Shown: positions 17,991 to 26,891 of the stretch, in pieces
Layout: every line of letters begins with the position of its first letter
Numbering within the stretch: position 1 is the first letter of the stretch
Source: Crocinitomicaceae bacterium
Lineage (GTDB): Bacteria > Bacteroidota > Bacteroidia > Flavobacteriales_D > Crocinitomicaceae
Length of the DNA stretch: 64,000 bases
Reading direction: 5' to 3'
Assembly (NCBI GenBank): GCA_018402525.1
Contig: JAGYIR010000006.1
Coordinates: forward strand, 62,001 to 126,000
Made by a program: the position numbers and the translations under genes
The notes under the pieces: generated by a model
What the model was told of the DNA's origin: nothing
The model's database searches: none
Seen by the model: the letters and a program-made list of their open reading frames with translations, nothing else

Positions 17991-19151
17991 TTATGAACGA
18001 TCTGAGCTTTTCTTTTTTCTAAACACGCTCAGCATTAAGAAACTAAACGAAAACACAGCGACAAAAGCTACAACGGCTAACAAAACGGCCCCAACAATGT
18101 ACTGATACGTATTCGCCTTCACATCTTCAGGTTCTAATGAAACAAGTGTCGCATGATCTATTTCTCCTCCAACAATAAACTGCCCAGCAATAAGACTTGC
18201 GTACAAAATAAACGGAATCATTGGAGGAATTGAAATATTGGCCGCTGCGATAAACAGCACCTTGTTCATACGAAACAATACAGCCAGAGGGATTCCAACC
18301 AACAATTGAAAACCCCAAATCGGGACAATCCCCATAAAACAACCAAATCCCAGTGATAGGGCTTTACTCAAATTTGATTCATCTGGTTTAATTGCCTCTC
18401 GCTTTATCGTTTTGAGGGTATCGTAAGAAAACAGTTTTTTGGGGTAATAGTACAACAAAGCTCCAATGACCAATACTGAATTCAATACCGAAATTCGAAA
18501 GAAATCTCTGCCAGGTCGAAAATGCGAAACGCGTTCTTCCATATCATACAGCACACGGATCCCAACTGGATAAAACTTTACTCCCTTCCATGCCAAACGA
18601 ACGATTACTTCAATTTCAAATTCAAATTTTCGCGTAAAAAAATACATAGATTTGATCGGTTTCATTGGATAAACCCGAAAACCAGTCTGTGTGTCAGGAA
18701 GATGAATCCCTGTTTCTAACTTGAACCAAAAATTGGAAAACTTGTTACCAAAGGAACTCTTTCCGGGAACTCCTTCCTGTTGCATGTTTCTTGAACCCAT
18801 GATCACCGAATTCGGGTGCTTCTTAGATTCCTCAACAAGCAATGGAATATCTTCGGGAAAGTGTTGTCCGTCGGAGTCAATCGTAATAACATGGTCAAAA
18901 CCTAGTTCGATCGCTTTCTTAAATCCTTTTCGCAATGAAAAACCTTTGCCTGAATTTTTTTTGTTAGTCAACAAGACAATTCTGTCCTTAAAACTTTCTA
19001 AAATTGAAGCAGTGGAATTAGTGCTCCCATCATTGACCACAATTACCGTCGCATCAGGCACCACAAGAAGTATTCGATTCAATACATCTTCCACCGTTTT
19101 TTCGTTATTATACGTGGGGACAAGAATACATCCGTTAATATCAGAAAGCAT
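17991..19151 (-). CDS. GT2 glycosyltransferase fused to DUF2062 membrane domain
   Basis: 386 residues. The N-terminal GT-A fold resembles dolichol-phosphate-mannose synthase-like GT2 enzymes: LVPTYNNEKTVEDVL, VVNDGSTNST (nucleotide-binding Asp), TIDSDGQHFPED (DxD-type motif) and TGFRVYP. After about residue 240 comes a DUF2062 domain with three or four membrane segments (LGFGCFMGIVPIWGFQLLVG, ISIPPMIPFILYASLIAG). Family context: GT2-DUF2062 fusions are often found in flexirubin and aryl-polyene clusters. It is divergent from the darA operon with 133 bp between the starts, so it may be the oppositely transcribed arm of the same locus. A shared function is inferred, not shown. Confidence 0.88.
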   Translation of the reverse strand: MLSDINGCILVPTYNNEKTVEDVLNRILLVVPDATVIVVNDGSTNSTASILESFKDRIVLLTNKKNSGKGFSLRKGFKKAIELGFDHVITIDSDGQHFPEDIPLLVEESKKHPNSVIMGSRNMQQEGVPGKSSFGNKFSNFWFKLETGIHLPDTQTGFRVYPMKPIKSMYFFTRKFEFEIEVIVRLAWKGVKFYPVGIRVLYDMEERVSHFRPGRDFFRISVLNSVLVIGALLYYYPKKLFSYDTLKTIKREAIKPDESNLSKALSLGFGCFMGIVPIWGFQLLVGIPLAVLFRMNKVLFIAAANISIPPMIPFILYASLIAGQFIVGGEIDHATLVSLEPEDVKANTYQYIVGAVLLAVVAFVAVFSFSFLMLSVFRKKKSSDRS

Positions 19152-19284
19152 AAAGCAATATCTTATTTGGGTTGTAAAATTAGTAGAATTCTACTCATTC
19201 TTCTCGAAATATTCACACTCCGAAAACGGAAATACTGCTTTTTGGCAAAATCATTGTAAGTTTGTAGCAAAGATAAACAGCTTT

Positions 19285-19758
19285 ATGATCAAATTATTTT
19301 CAATCTTACTGGTTTCCGTAAATTTGTTTGCAATTGCTCCGATCAATAAATTGGACTTTTATTCAGCGTTTAAATCGGATGAAAAATCGATTTTAGACAA
19401 GGAGATTGCGCGTTTGAACAAATTTGAAGCGTCATCGCTCAAAGATGCGTATTTAGGTGTTTTAATCATGAAGAACTCGCAGTTTCAATCTACGCCAAGT
19501 GCAAAACTCAAGGCATTTAAAGAGGGTAAAGTCCTTTTAGAGGGGGCTATTGCGAAGGAACCAAAAAATGGAGAGTTTCGGTTTTTACGTCTCGCTATAC
19601 AAGAGAAAAGTCCGAAATTGCTTAAATACGACTCAAACATGGATGAGGATAAGGAAATTCTTTTGGACACCTATTCATCGTTGGATTTCACTGTCAAGAA
19701 AGTGATCAAGGCTTATGCTGAAAAATCCATCGTAATCTCACCAAAAGACTTCAAATAA
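19285..19758 (+). CDS. Small exported protein preceding darA
   Basis: 157 residues. The ATG at 19285 begins a signal peptide (MIKLFSILLVSVNLFAIA). A longer frame extends upstream antisense to the GT2 gene, but it is spurious because the signal peptide begins at 19285. The mature part is Lys/Leu-rich and helical, with no recognised domain and no Cys. The stop is 17 bp before darA, so the two are probably one operon. Its position suggests a periplasmic or envelope accessory protein for the pigment or lipid. Comparable small exported proteins occur beside darA in other flavobacterial flexirubin clusters as I recall them, but this is not proven. Confidence 0.7.
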   Translation: MIKLFSILLVSVNLFAIAPINKLDFYSAFKSDEKSILDKEIARLNKFEASSLKDAYLGVLIMKNSQFQSTPSAKLKAFKEGKVLLEGAIAKEPKNGEFRFLRLAIQEKSPKLLKYDSNMDEDKEILLDTYSSLDFTVKKVIKAYAEKSIVISPKDFK

Positions 19759-19775
19759 CTATTCATTCCAACTAC

Positions 19776-20684
19776 ATGAAGAAAGTTCTAGCCATTAACT
19801 ATTCACAATCCGGTCAACTGGACGAAATCATGGATAATTTCCTCTTGCCATTTTCCGAAGTTGATGTGGACAGAATAAAAATAAACGCTGAAAAAAAATT
19901 CGATTTCCCATGGAAAATTCCTGCATTCTTTGACGTAATGCCTGAATGTGTGACTGAAATTCCAACTACACTTTCCTCATTTTCATTTAAGTACGAAACC
20001 TATGATTTGATAATTATTGGTTACCAACCATGGTTTTTATCGCCTTCAATCCCCACCACATCGCTTCTCAAGCAGGTAGAATTTCAAAATCGGTTAAAGA
20101 ATACGCCGGTCGTGACAATTATTGGAGCCCGCAACATGTGGTTGAACGCACATAAAAGTGTTGTAAATCTAGTTCAGCAAGCAGGTGGAAGAATGATAGG
20201 CAATTTACCGTTGATTGATAAATCGTCCAATTTACTAAGTGCAGGTAGTATTCTTCACTGGATGCTTACAGGAAAAAAGGAGCGAAAATGGGGATTACTT
20301 CCAATGCCTGGCGTAAGTGAAGAAGATATTACTGGTGCTGCCAAATTTGGAGAATTGTTAAATGAAAAAATGGAGACTGGTGCGTTCGAGAATTATCAAG
20401 ATGAACTTGTGCATTCAGGCGGCTTAACAATCAATACAAACATACTTTTTATTGAGGGTAGGGCAAAAAAGATTTTCTCCATTTGGGCGAATCTTATTCT
20501 AAAAAAGGAAGCTCAAGGTAAAAAACGTAGTTTCTGGGTAAGTTTTTTCAAATATTACTTGGTCGTAGCGCTTTTTGTCGTTTCACCGTTCGTAATTTTG
20601 ATCTATAACGTGTTGATCAGACCGTTCACAGGAAGGTCCATTCAAAAACTAAAACAGTACTACACTTTTCTCGGAATCAAGTGA
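19776..20684 (+). CDS. darA: Dialkylresorcinol condensing enzyme DarA
   Basis: 302 residues. The N-terminus is flavodoxin-like (VLAINYSQSGQLDEIMDNF), with a NADPH/FMN reductase-type fold. It then shows the DarA signatures WKIPAFFDVMPE, IIGYQPWFLSPSIPTTS, IGARNMWLNAHK and LLPMPGVSEEDI, and ends with a membrane helix (VVALFVVSPFVILIYNVL). DarA acts with DarB in dialkylresorcinol and flexirubin formation: DarB joins two beta-ketoacyl units to a cyclohexanedione, which DarA aromatises. The C-terminal helix suggests membrane association. darB follows after a 155-bp gap containing its own TAATTTTG promoter, so the two are not strictly one transcript. Confidence 0.92.
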   Translation: MKKVLAINYSQSGQLDEIMDNFLLPFSEVDVDRIKINAEKKFDFPWKIPAFFDVMPECVTEIPTTLSSFSFKYETYDLIIIGYQPWFLSPSIPTTSLLKQVEFQNRLKNTPVVTIIGARNMWLNAHKSVVNLVQQAGGRMIGNLPLIDKSSNLLSAGSILHWMLTGKKERKWGLLPMPGVSEEDITGAAKFGELLNEKMETGAFENYQDELVHSGGLTINTNILFIEGRAKKIFSIWANLILKKEAQGKKRSFWVSFFKYYLVVALFVVSPFVILIYNVLIRPFTGRSIQKLKQYYTFLGIK

Positions 20685-20807
20685 GTGCTCTGCACGCGCA
20701 ACTGATTAATCGAGAGTTAAGGGTCTCAAACCTCAAAAAACTCAATTAGTTATTCATTTTATCATTAATTCTTTAGATATTAACCTAGTTAATTAATAGA
20801 AAAAAAG

Positions 20808-20815
20808 TAATTTTG
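20808..20815 (+). promoter_or_regulatory. -7 box upstream of darB
   Basis: TAATTTTG, a full match to TAnnTTTG, ending 24 bases before the darB ATG at 20840. It suggests the darB operon has its own promoter. No clear -33 TTTG is visible. Confidence 0.5.
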
Positions 20816-20839
20816 CAACACCAAAATTTAAACCAGAGG

Positions 20840-21982
20840 ATGTCAGAAGTTTACATAACAAAAACCGCTAATTATTTGCCAAACGAACCCGTTTCAAACG
20901 ATGAAATGGAGCTTTACTTAGGGCAAATTGGTGAGCGTGCTTCTAAATCAAGACGAATTGTACTGCGTAATAATGGCATTAAGCAACGTTATTACGCTCT
21001 AGATAAGGAGGGAAATCCAACGCATTCTAATGCGCAAATAGCAGCACAAGCTGTGCGCAACCTGATGGACAACGACCCAGTAAAGCTAAAGGAAATTGAT
21101 TTATTGACCTGTGGGACTTCAATCCCTGACCAGTTGATGCCTTCGCATGCAGTTATGGTGCACGGTCATCTTCCTGAAACGAATCCAATTGAAGTAATCT
21201 CTCCTTCAGGAAACTGTTGCTCGGGAATGCATGGCTACAAATATGCTTACCTATCATTGAAGGCTGGAGACGCGAAAAAAGCAGTTTGCACTGGCTCCGA
21301 GCGCTTGTCACGTATGTTGCACGCAGATCAATTTGAAATTGAGGTTCAAAAAATGGGGGAACTTGAGGATAATCCCTACTTGGCTTTTGAAAAGGACTTC
21401 TTACGTTGGATGTTATCTGATGGCGCAGGAAGTTTTCTCATGGAAACGGAGAAAAACAAGGATGGGATCTCGTTAAGAGTAGATTGGATTGAAGCGTTTT
21501 CTTTTGCCAACGAAGCCGAAACATGTATGTACATGGGGAATGAGAAGTTGGAAAATGGTCAAATGAAAAGCTTTATGGATTATTCTCCTAGCGAGGTTAT
21601 GGAACAATCCATCATGACAATAAAGCAAGATGTAAAGCTCTTAGGTGAAAACATCGTGCGCCTAGGCTTTAAAAAATTAGAGGGTTCGATAAAGAATAGA
21701 GGATTGTCAGCAGATGATATTACTTATTTCCTTCCTCACATGTCGAGCTTTTTCTTTGAAAGCAAGATCGCAGATATGCTCGAAGAGTGCAATATGCATA
21801 TTCCAAAGGAGCGTTGGTTCACGAATCTTGAAAACATTGGAAACGTTGGTGCAGGATCGATTTTTCTAATGGTCGACGAGTTGTTCAAAAGCGGAAAATT
21901 AAACGTGGGAGATACCATTCTACTCGCTGTGCCAGAAAGCGCTCGTTTTTCATACGTTTTTAGCATGCTAACTGTTTGTTAA
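20840..21982 (+). CDS. darB: 3-oxoacyl-ACP synthase III DarB (dialkylresorcinol synthase)
   Basis: 380 residues. A TTG at 20813 is also in frame, but the ATG at 20840 is chosen: it has AGAGG just upstream and starts the family N-terminus MSEVYITKTANYLPN. The fold is KASIII/thiolase. The active-site Cys is in SGNCCSGMHG (the second Cys, about residue 127), the His in FLPHMSSFF (about 300) and the Asn in NLENIGNVGAG. Further DarB signatures are LRNNGIKQRYYALD and FLRWMLSDGAG. It condenses a beta-ketoacyl thioester with a second ketoacyl thioester to form a 2,5-dialkylcyclohexane-1,3-dione. It is the first gene of a tightly packed run of nine genes. Confidence 0.93.
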   Translation: MSEVYITKTANYLPNEPVSNDEMELYLGQIGERASKSRRIVLRNNGIKQRYYALDKEGNPTHSNAQIAAQAVRNLMDNDPVKLKEIDLLTCGTSIPDQLMPSHAVMVHGHLPETNPIEVISPSGNCCSGMHGYKYAYLSLKAGDAKKAVCTGSERLSRMLHADQFEIEVQKMGELEDNPYLAFEKDFLRWMLSDGAGSFLMETEKNKDGISLRVDWIEAFSFANEAETCMYMGNEKLENGQMKSFMDYSPSEVMEQSIMTIKQDVKLLGENIVRLGFKKLEGSIKNRGLSADDITYFLPHMSSFFFESKIADMLEECNMHIPKERWFTNLENIGNVGAGSIFLMVDELFKSGKLNVGDTILLAVPESARFSYVFSMLTVC

Positions 21983-21983
21983 C

Positions 21984-22385
21984 ATGAAGAAAAAGCATCT
22001 TCCACAAGACAAAAGTTCCCTAGAAAACTTCACACGTGAGGTGATCTATGTCAAAAATGAAGATGGAAAATACGAAACGGAACTCAGCACAGGCTGGGAA
22101 ACGAAAACGGTAGCATTGGAAAATGCTTGGGATGAAATCAACCGAAGAACAGAAGAAGCTAAACAGGAATGTTTGGATGGAAAAATCAGTCCAATTGGTT
22201 ATTATTTAGAGTTGAGACTTATGGATTTACCTGTATTGGCTGGATACACAGGATTCTTCAAATGGCAGATCAAACGACACATGAAGCCCAACGTTTTTGC
22301 AAAACTATCCGACAAAAAACTCCAAAGGTATGCCGAAGCCTTCGACATTACTATCAACGAATTAAAGAACTTTAATCCATCGTGA
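21984..22385 (+). CDS. Conserved unknown protein of the dar operon
   Basis: 133 residues, no recognised domain. It starts one base after the darB stop, and its stop overlaps the start of the BtrH-type gene (GTGA). The protein is soluble and charged, with no signal or membrane segment. It shows a YVKNEDGKYETELSTGWE motif and a YYLELRLMDLPVLAGYTGFFKW stretch in the middle, with a C-terminal helical part (LQRYAEAFDITINELKNF). The spacing implies translational coupling and a cytoplasmic job with the DarB/BtrH proteins, such as a small scaffold or regulator. This is inferred only. Confidence 0.75.
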   Translation: MKKKHLPQDKSSLENFTREVIYVKNEDGKYETELSTGWETKTVALENAWDEINRRTEEAKQECLDGKISPIGYYLELRLMDLPVLAGYTGFFKWQIKRHMKPNVFAKLSDKKLQRYAEAFDITINELKNFNPS

Positions 22386-23395
22386 GCGAATACAACCACA
22401 TACAAACGGCACATTGTGAAAATGGTGTCACAGTTAGTCTTTTGAGACAACAAGGATTGGAATTCATAAATGAACCATTGGCTTTTGGTTTGGGCTCAGG
22501 ATTGTTTTATATCCACATCCCCTTTCTTAAAGTCAACGGTGGACCAGCGATATCATTTCGTTCTATGCCTGGTTCGATTTTCAAACGTACATGCAAAACA
22601 CTGAACGTAAAAGTTGAACGCAAGAAATTCTCTAACAAGCAAGCAGCAGAAGATTTTTTAGATAAACAACTCGACGCTGGAAGAACAGTAGGATGTCAAG
22701 TAGGTGTCTTTCATCTCCCCTATTTTCCAAAAGAATATCGTTTTCACTTTAATGCGCACAACTTGATCGTTTTTGGTCGCGAAGGCGATAATTTTCTCGT
22801 AAGCGATCCTGTGATGGAAACCACGACTTCGCTGACAAGAGCTGAATTAGAAAAAGTACGCTTCGCCAAAGGAGCACTTGCACCTAAAGGACATATTTAC
22901 TTTCCAAAAGAAGCAGCTCCGATTATCACGAATGAAATGATCAATGCTGGAATTATCCGTGGAATAAAGCACACGGTGCGTGACATGCTATACATTCCTT
23001 CGAACGTGACAGGAATTCGTGGAATTAAACATACTGCAAAGAAAGTGCGTAAATGGCGTGATCAAGTTGGTGAACGTCAAGCAGGTTTGTTTTTGGGACA
23101 AATCGTGCGAATGCAAGAAGAAATTGGAACAGGTGGAGGAGGATTTCGCTTTATTTACGCTGCATTCCTTGAAGAGGCAAGCGAAAGATTAGGCAACGAT
23201 AAATTGATGGGGATTTCTGAACAATTCACAAAAGCCGGAGATCTTTGGAGAGATAGCGCTTTGCAAATGGCAGGAATTTATAAAGGTCGAATTACTGCTC
23301 AGAAAGATTTTGATCATGCCGCAGATATTATGGTAGAAATTGCCGAAGCGGAAAAGAAAGCGCTGCTGGATTTATCTAAACTAAAACTACGCTAA
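22382..23395 (+). CDS. BtrH-like N-terminal domain acyltransferase (DUF4872-type)
   Basis: 337 residues from a GTG start that overlaps the previous stop by 4 bp. The N-terminal papain-like (C39-type) domain matches BtrH_N: HCENGVTVSLLRQQGL with the catalytic Cys at residue 12, FGLGSGLFYIHIPF, and a candidate catalytic His in HFNAHNLIVFG (about 126) with Asp in SDPVMETT (about 142). The C-terminal 180 residues are helical and basic. BtrH in butirosin synthesis moves an acyl unit from a carrier protein to an amine, so the inferred role here is acyl transfer from the operon's ACP to an acceptor or lipid. Thioester hydrolysis is an alternative. The context supports pathway membership. Confidence 0.8.
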   Translation: MSEYNHIQTAHCENGVTVSLLRQQGLEFINEPLAFGLGSGLFYIHIPFLKVNGGPAISFRSMPGSIFKRTCKTLNVKVERKKFSNKQAAEDFLDKQLDAGRTVGCQVGVFHLPYFPKEYRFHFNAHNLIVFGREGDNFLVSDPVMETTTSLTRAELEKVRFAKGALAPKGHIYFPKEAAPIITNEMINAGIIRGIKHTVRDMLYIPSNVTGIRGIKHTAKKVRKWRDQVGERQAGLFLGQIVRMQEEIGTGGGGFRFIYAAFLEEASERLGNDKLMGISEQFTKAGDLWRDSALQMAGIYKGRITAQKDFDHAADIMVEIAEAEKKALLDLSKLKLR

Positions 23396-23401
23396 GTTCG
23401 A

Positions 23402-24145
23402 ATGTCCAATGTCATTGAACTATACAATGTATCAAAAAAATATCCTAAGGCCACGCGTTTTAGTTTAAAGGACATCACTTTCTCTATAAAACAAGGCGAT
23501 AAAATTGGCATCTTCGGTCCAAACGGCGCAGGGAAAACAACATTGATGTCAATCTTGTGTCGCATTTTACCGCAGACTACTGGCACTGTCGACTACAAAC
23601 ACAACGATGCATCGGTTGATTCGATGCAATTTCTTCACTCGATAGGATACGTTCCTCAGGATTTTTCGTTTTATCCAGAACTCACACCCTATCAAAATTT
23701 GATGTACTTCGGAACGCTCTACTCCATTCCAAAAGGAGAGTTAAAAAAGCGCATCAATGAATTAATGACGGTTCTTGGATTAAGTCACGTAACCCATAAA
23801 AAAATTCACACCTTTTCGGGTGGAATGAAACGGAGAGTGAACTTAGCGATTGGCATCATTAACAATCCTGCTATACTTTTTCTCGACGAACCCACTGTTG
23901 GCGTTGATGTACAAAGTAAGAATGCGATCATGGCGTATTTGGAAGAATTGAACGCCAACGGAACCACTGTTGTTTACACTTCACACCACATGAACGAAGC
24001 AGAGCACTTCTGCAACACCATTGTTTTAATCGACCAAGGGGAACTTATCGTCCAAGGCGAAATAAAGGAAGTCATCGAACAACACAACGCAAGCGATTTA
24101 CAAGCATTATTTTTACAATTAACTGGTAGCGAATACCGCGATTAA
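23402..24145 (+). CDS. ABC transporter ATP-binding protein
   Basis: 247 residues. All ATPase motifs are intact: Walker A FGPNGAGKTT, Q-loop VPQDFSF, signature FSGGMKRR, Walker B ILFLDEPT and switch His TSHH. It is of the ABC-2 (drug/lipid/polysaccharide export) type. The start lies six bases after the BtrH gene. The stop overlaps the permease start by one base (TAATG), so the pair is translationally coupled. It should energise export of the product or an intermediate; the substrate is not predictable from sequence. Confidence 0.94.
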   Translation: MSNVIELYNVSKKYPKATRFSLKDITFSIKQGDKIGIFGPNGAGKTTLMSILCRILPQTTGTVDYKHNDASVDSMQFLHSIGYVPQDFSFYPELTPYQNLMYFGTLYSIPKGELKKRINELMTVLGLSHVTHKKIHTFSGGMKRRVNLAIGIINNPAILFLDEPTVGVDVQSKNAIMAYLEELNANGTTVVYTSHHMNEAEHFCNTIVLIDQGELIVQGEIKEVIEQHNASDLQALFLQLTGSEYRD

Positions 24146-25419
24146 TGAGAAAACTGGGGGCGAGTATATACAAAGAGATTCTCTTACTTATCAACGATAA
24201 AGTAGGACTTCTACTCATGTTCATGATGCCCATTCTACTTGTATTCATTATAACAATTGTTCAAGACAGCACATTTAAATTGGTCAATGACAACAATATA
24301 GAACTCATTGTCGTTAACAAAGATAAAGGAGCACTAGGTGATAGTTTGATATCCATTTTAGAGCAATCGGGAACATATAAAATCACCACCAAAAACGAAT
24401 TGACCGAAGCGCAAATTGAAAAAACACTGCTAAGCGACAATCAATTGTTGGCGCTCGTTCTTCCAGAATCATTTACAGAAAGTTTAACGGCAAAAGCAAA
24501 AAGTATCAGTTCTGAGATGCTGAGTGAATTTGAGATTATTGAAGTCACCGAACAAAAATCGGTTGGAGCCATTCCAATTGCACTTTACTACGATCCTGTG
24601 CTTCAAGACAATTTTAGAATGTCGGTTAGTCATTCCATTCGCTCATTCCTGAGTGTACTTGAGAATCGATTGATGATTGAACAATTGTACGTAGAAATGG
24701 GGTTTGATGAAATTCCAACAAGCATGGAAAAAAAGTTTTTTGACAATCAAACGACCATTGAGCAAATTTCCGCGAACTCTTCATCGGGAGATGTCATTCC
24801 GACCTCAACGCAACACAACGTCCCAGCTTGGTCCATTTTCGCCATGTTCTTTATGGTGATTTCATTGGGTGGGAATATTGTTAAGGAACGCTTAAGTGGG
24901 AGTTTTGTGCGACTTCAAACCATCCCATCGAGTTTTTCCTTGGTGTTGATCAGTAAAATGTTCACGTATTTATTTGTCGCATTGCTTCAGTTAACGGTGA
25001 TTTTCTCCCTTGGAAAATTCGTTTTTCCGCTGATTGGACTCCCTTCACTGGATTTACCATCGAATATTTTAGGATTAATACTCGTTTCTGCCCTCTCTGC
25101 TTTTGCAGCGATAAGTTTTGCTATGTTAGTCGGAACTTTTGCTAAGACAGTCGAGCAAGCCAATGGATTTGGAGCTGTCACGATTATTATTTTAGCAGCT
25201 ATTGGTGGAGTTTGGGTGCCGACATTTGTGATGCCAGCTTACATGCAAACAATTGGAAACATTTCGCCTTTGCATTGGTGCTTAGAAGGATATTATACGC
25301 TATTTTTGAAGGGTGGAGATTGGTATTTGTTATCCCCCACAATTTTGTTCCTAATATTTTTTATATTAGCGTGTCAAATTTTGATATACAGTAAATTAAA
25401 AATTCAAAATTACATTTAA
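24145..25419 (+). CDS. ABC transporter permease (ABC-2 type)
   Basis: 424 residues. One N-terminal membrane helix (VGLLLMFMMPILLVFIITIV), then a large extracytoplasmic loop (about residues 45-215, with Lys-, Glu- and Ser-rich segments), and five membrane helices at the C-terminal end (SIFAMFFMVISLGG, FVFPLIGLPSL, LVSALSAFAAISFAMLVGTF, AVTIIILAAIGGVWVP, LLSPTILFLIFFILACQIL). This is the classic layout of a lipid or drug exporter permease. It overlaps the ATPase gene by one base and abuts the ACP gene at TAAATG. The placement between a BtrH-type enzyme and an ACP suggests export of the polyketide or lipid product. Confidence 0.92.
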   Translation: MRKLGASIYKEILLLINDKVGLLLMFMMPILLVFIITIVQDSTFKLVNDNNIELIVVNKDKGALGDSLISILEQSGTYKITTKNELTEAQIEKTLLSDNQLLALVLPESFTESLTAKAKSISSEMLSEFEIIEVTEQKSVGAIPIALYYDPVLQDNFRMSVSHSIRSFLSVLENRLMIEQLYVEMGFDEIPTSMEKKFFDNQTTIEQISANSSSGDVIPTSTQHNVPAWSIFAMFFMVISLGGNIVKERLSGSFVRLQTIPSSFSLVLISKMFTYLFVALLQLTVIFSLGKFVFPLIGLPSLDLPSNILGLILVSALSAFAAISFAMLVGTFAKTVEQANGFGAVTIIILAAIGGVWVPTFVMPAYMQTIGNISPLHWCLEGYYTLFLKGGDWYLLSPTILFLIFFILACQILIYSKLKIQNYI

Positions 25420-25686
25420 ATGAGTCAGTCGAGAGAAGAACTAACGTTAGAATTAAAAAAACACATTGTTGAATACCTTAATCTTTTGGACATCAAGCCA
25501 GAAGAAATAAATAACGATACTCCTTTGTTCGGTCCAGACCTTGGATTGGATTCAATTGACTCGGTTGAGTTAATCGTACTTTTGGATAGAGAATATGGTA
25601 TCAAAATCAACAATCCTACCGAAGGAAGAACGATTTTGGTTGATGTAAATACAATTGTAGATTACATTCTTGCGAATAGAAAATAA
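25420..25686 (+). CDS. Acyl carrier protein
   Basis: 88 residues. It starts directly after the permease stop. The phosphopantetheine attachment site is DSIDS with the modified Ser at about residue 45 (PDLGLDSIDSVELIVLL). Acidic and helical, the normal length for a type II ACP. Its place between the exporter and the two ketosynthase genes indicates it carries the growing acyl chain for this pathway rather than serving general fatty acid synthesis. Confidence 0.93.
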   Translation: MSQSREELTLELKKHIVEYLNLLDIKPEEINNDTPLFGPDLGLDSIDSVELIVLLDREYGIKINNPTEGRTILVDVNTIVDYILANRK

Positions 25687-25695
25687 CTTCTTCTC

Positions 25696-26889
25696 ATGGA
25701 GAAAGTATTTGTCACTGGAACCGGAGTTGTTTCTGCATTAGGAATTGATGTAGAAAGCAATGTTGCACAACTCAGAAAAGGAGAAAGTGGCATTGGTCAA
25801 GCCAAACATTTTTCGTCAAAATATACATCTATTTTACCTTTTGGTGAGGTTGATTTAAGCAACGAAGAACTCATTCGAAGCACCAACTGTGCGGACGAAA
25901 AAGGTGTTAGTCGAACTGCGCTTCTTGCATACATGGCAGTGGATGAAGCGATTCAACAGGCTGGGCTTACTGCGAGGGAACTACAATCTCTTTCCACTGG
26001 AATCATTTCTTCTACTACGGTTGGAGGAATGTGCCACACGGATGAATTATACACCGATGCCAACCTAAAAGCAGAGCCATCAGATTATGTTAGGTCTTAC
26101 GGTCTGGGAGAACACACCTTGCGTCTGATCAAAAAATTTGAAATTGGGGGATTTTCCTCAACGATCAATACGGCCTGTTCGTCATCTGCCAATGCAGTGA
26201 TGTTAGGCGCGCGGTTAATCAAATCAGGTCGACTAAAACGTGTGATTGTAGGAGGTTCGGATGCCATGGCGAAGTTTGCTGTCAACGGATTTAATTCTCT
26301 AATGATCCTCTCGCAACATCCATGTAAACCTTTCGACAAGGAACGAGATGGATTAACTTTAGGAGAAGGTGCAGGTTATTTAGTCCTTGAAGCAGAAAGC
26401 GTTTGCACGAACAAATTACGATTGGCAGAAGTCACAGGTTACGGAAATGCCAACGATGCTTTTCATCCTTCAACAACATCCGACGAAGCATTTGGTCCAC
26501 GTTATGCGATGCAACGTGCGCTTGATGTCAGCAAAATAAATCCTAGCGAAATTGATTATATCAACGCCCATGGAACAGGTACCGTAAACAACGACGAAAC
26601 AGAATTGTTTGCATTTCATGAAATATTTAGGAAAATACCACCTTTCAATTCGACAAAATCTTATACAGGACATACATTAGCCGCGTCTGGAGCAATTGAA
26701 TCAATCTACAGCATTATGGCGATGAATAACGGTGAATTATATCCAAATCTTCGCTGTACATCTCCGCTTGATACTTTTGGTGTTCCGCACATTTTGGAGT
26801 ATACATCAGGAGTTAATATTAGGCATTTTATGAGTAATTCCTTTGGATTTGGAGGGAATTGTACATCCTTAATTTTTTCAAAAGTGTAA
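25696..26889 (+). CDS. Beta-ketoacyl-ACP synthase (KASII-like, KS-alpha)
   Basis: 397 residues with the complete Cys-His-His triad: Cys161 in INTACSSSAN, His292 in NAHGTGTVNND, His326 in KSYTGHTLAASGA. It begins nine bases after the ACP stop. It extends acyl chains by two carbons on the ACP. Paired with the Cys-less gene that follows, it looks like an aryl-polyene- or type-II-PKS-style heterodimer with a chain length factor. It lacks a nearby ketoreductase or dehydratase, so either it makes short poly-beta-ketones or reduction enzymes are supplied by other loci. Confidence 0.93.
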   Translation: MEKVFVTGTGVVSALGIDVESNVAQLRKGESGIGQAKHFSSKYTSILPFGEVDLSNEELIRSTNCADEKGVSRTALLAYMAVDEAIQQAGLTARELQSLSTGIISSTTVGGMCHTDELYTDANLKAEPSDYVRSYGLGEHTLRLIKKFEIGGFSSTINTACSSSANAVMLGARLIKSGRLKRVIVGGSDAMAKFAVNGFNSLMILSQHPCKPFDKERDGLTLGEGAGYLVLEAESVCTNKLRLAEVTGYGNANDAFHPSTTSDEAFGPRYAMQRALDVSKINPSEIDYINAHGTGTVNNDETELFAFHEIFRKIPPFNSTKSYTGHTLAASGAIESIYSIMAMNNGELYPNLRCTSPLDTFGVPHILEYTSGVNIRHFMSNSFGFGGNCTSLIFSKV

Positions 26890-26891
26890 CG

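Noticed and set aside
18721..19284. Upstream part of a long plus-strand frame that reads into the small gene before darA
   Set aside because: It runs antisense to the GT2-DUF2062 gene, and the real gene begins at 19285 with a clear signal peptide.
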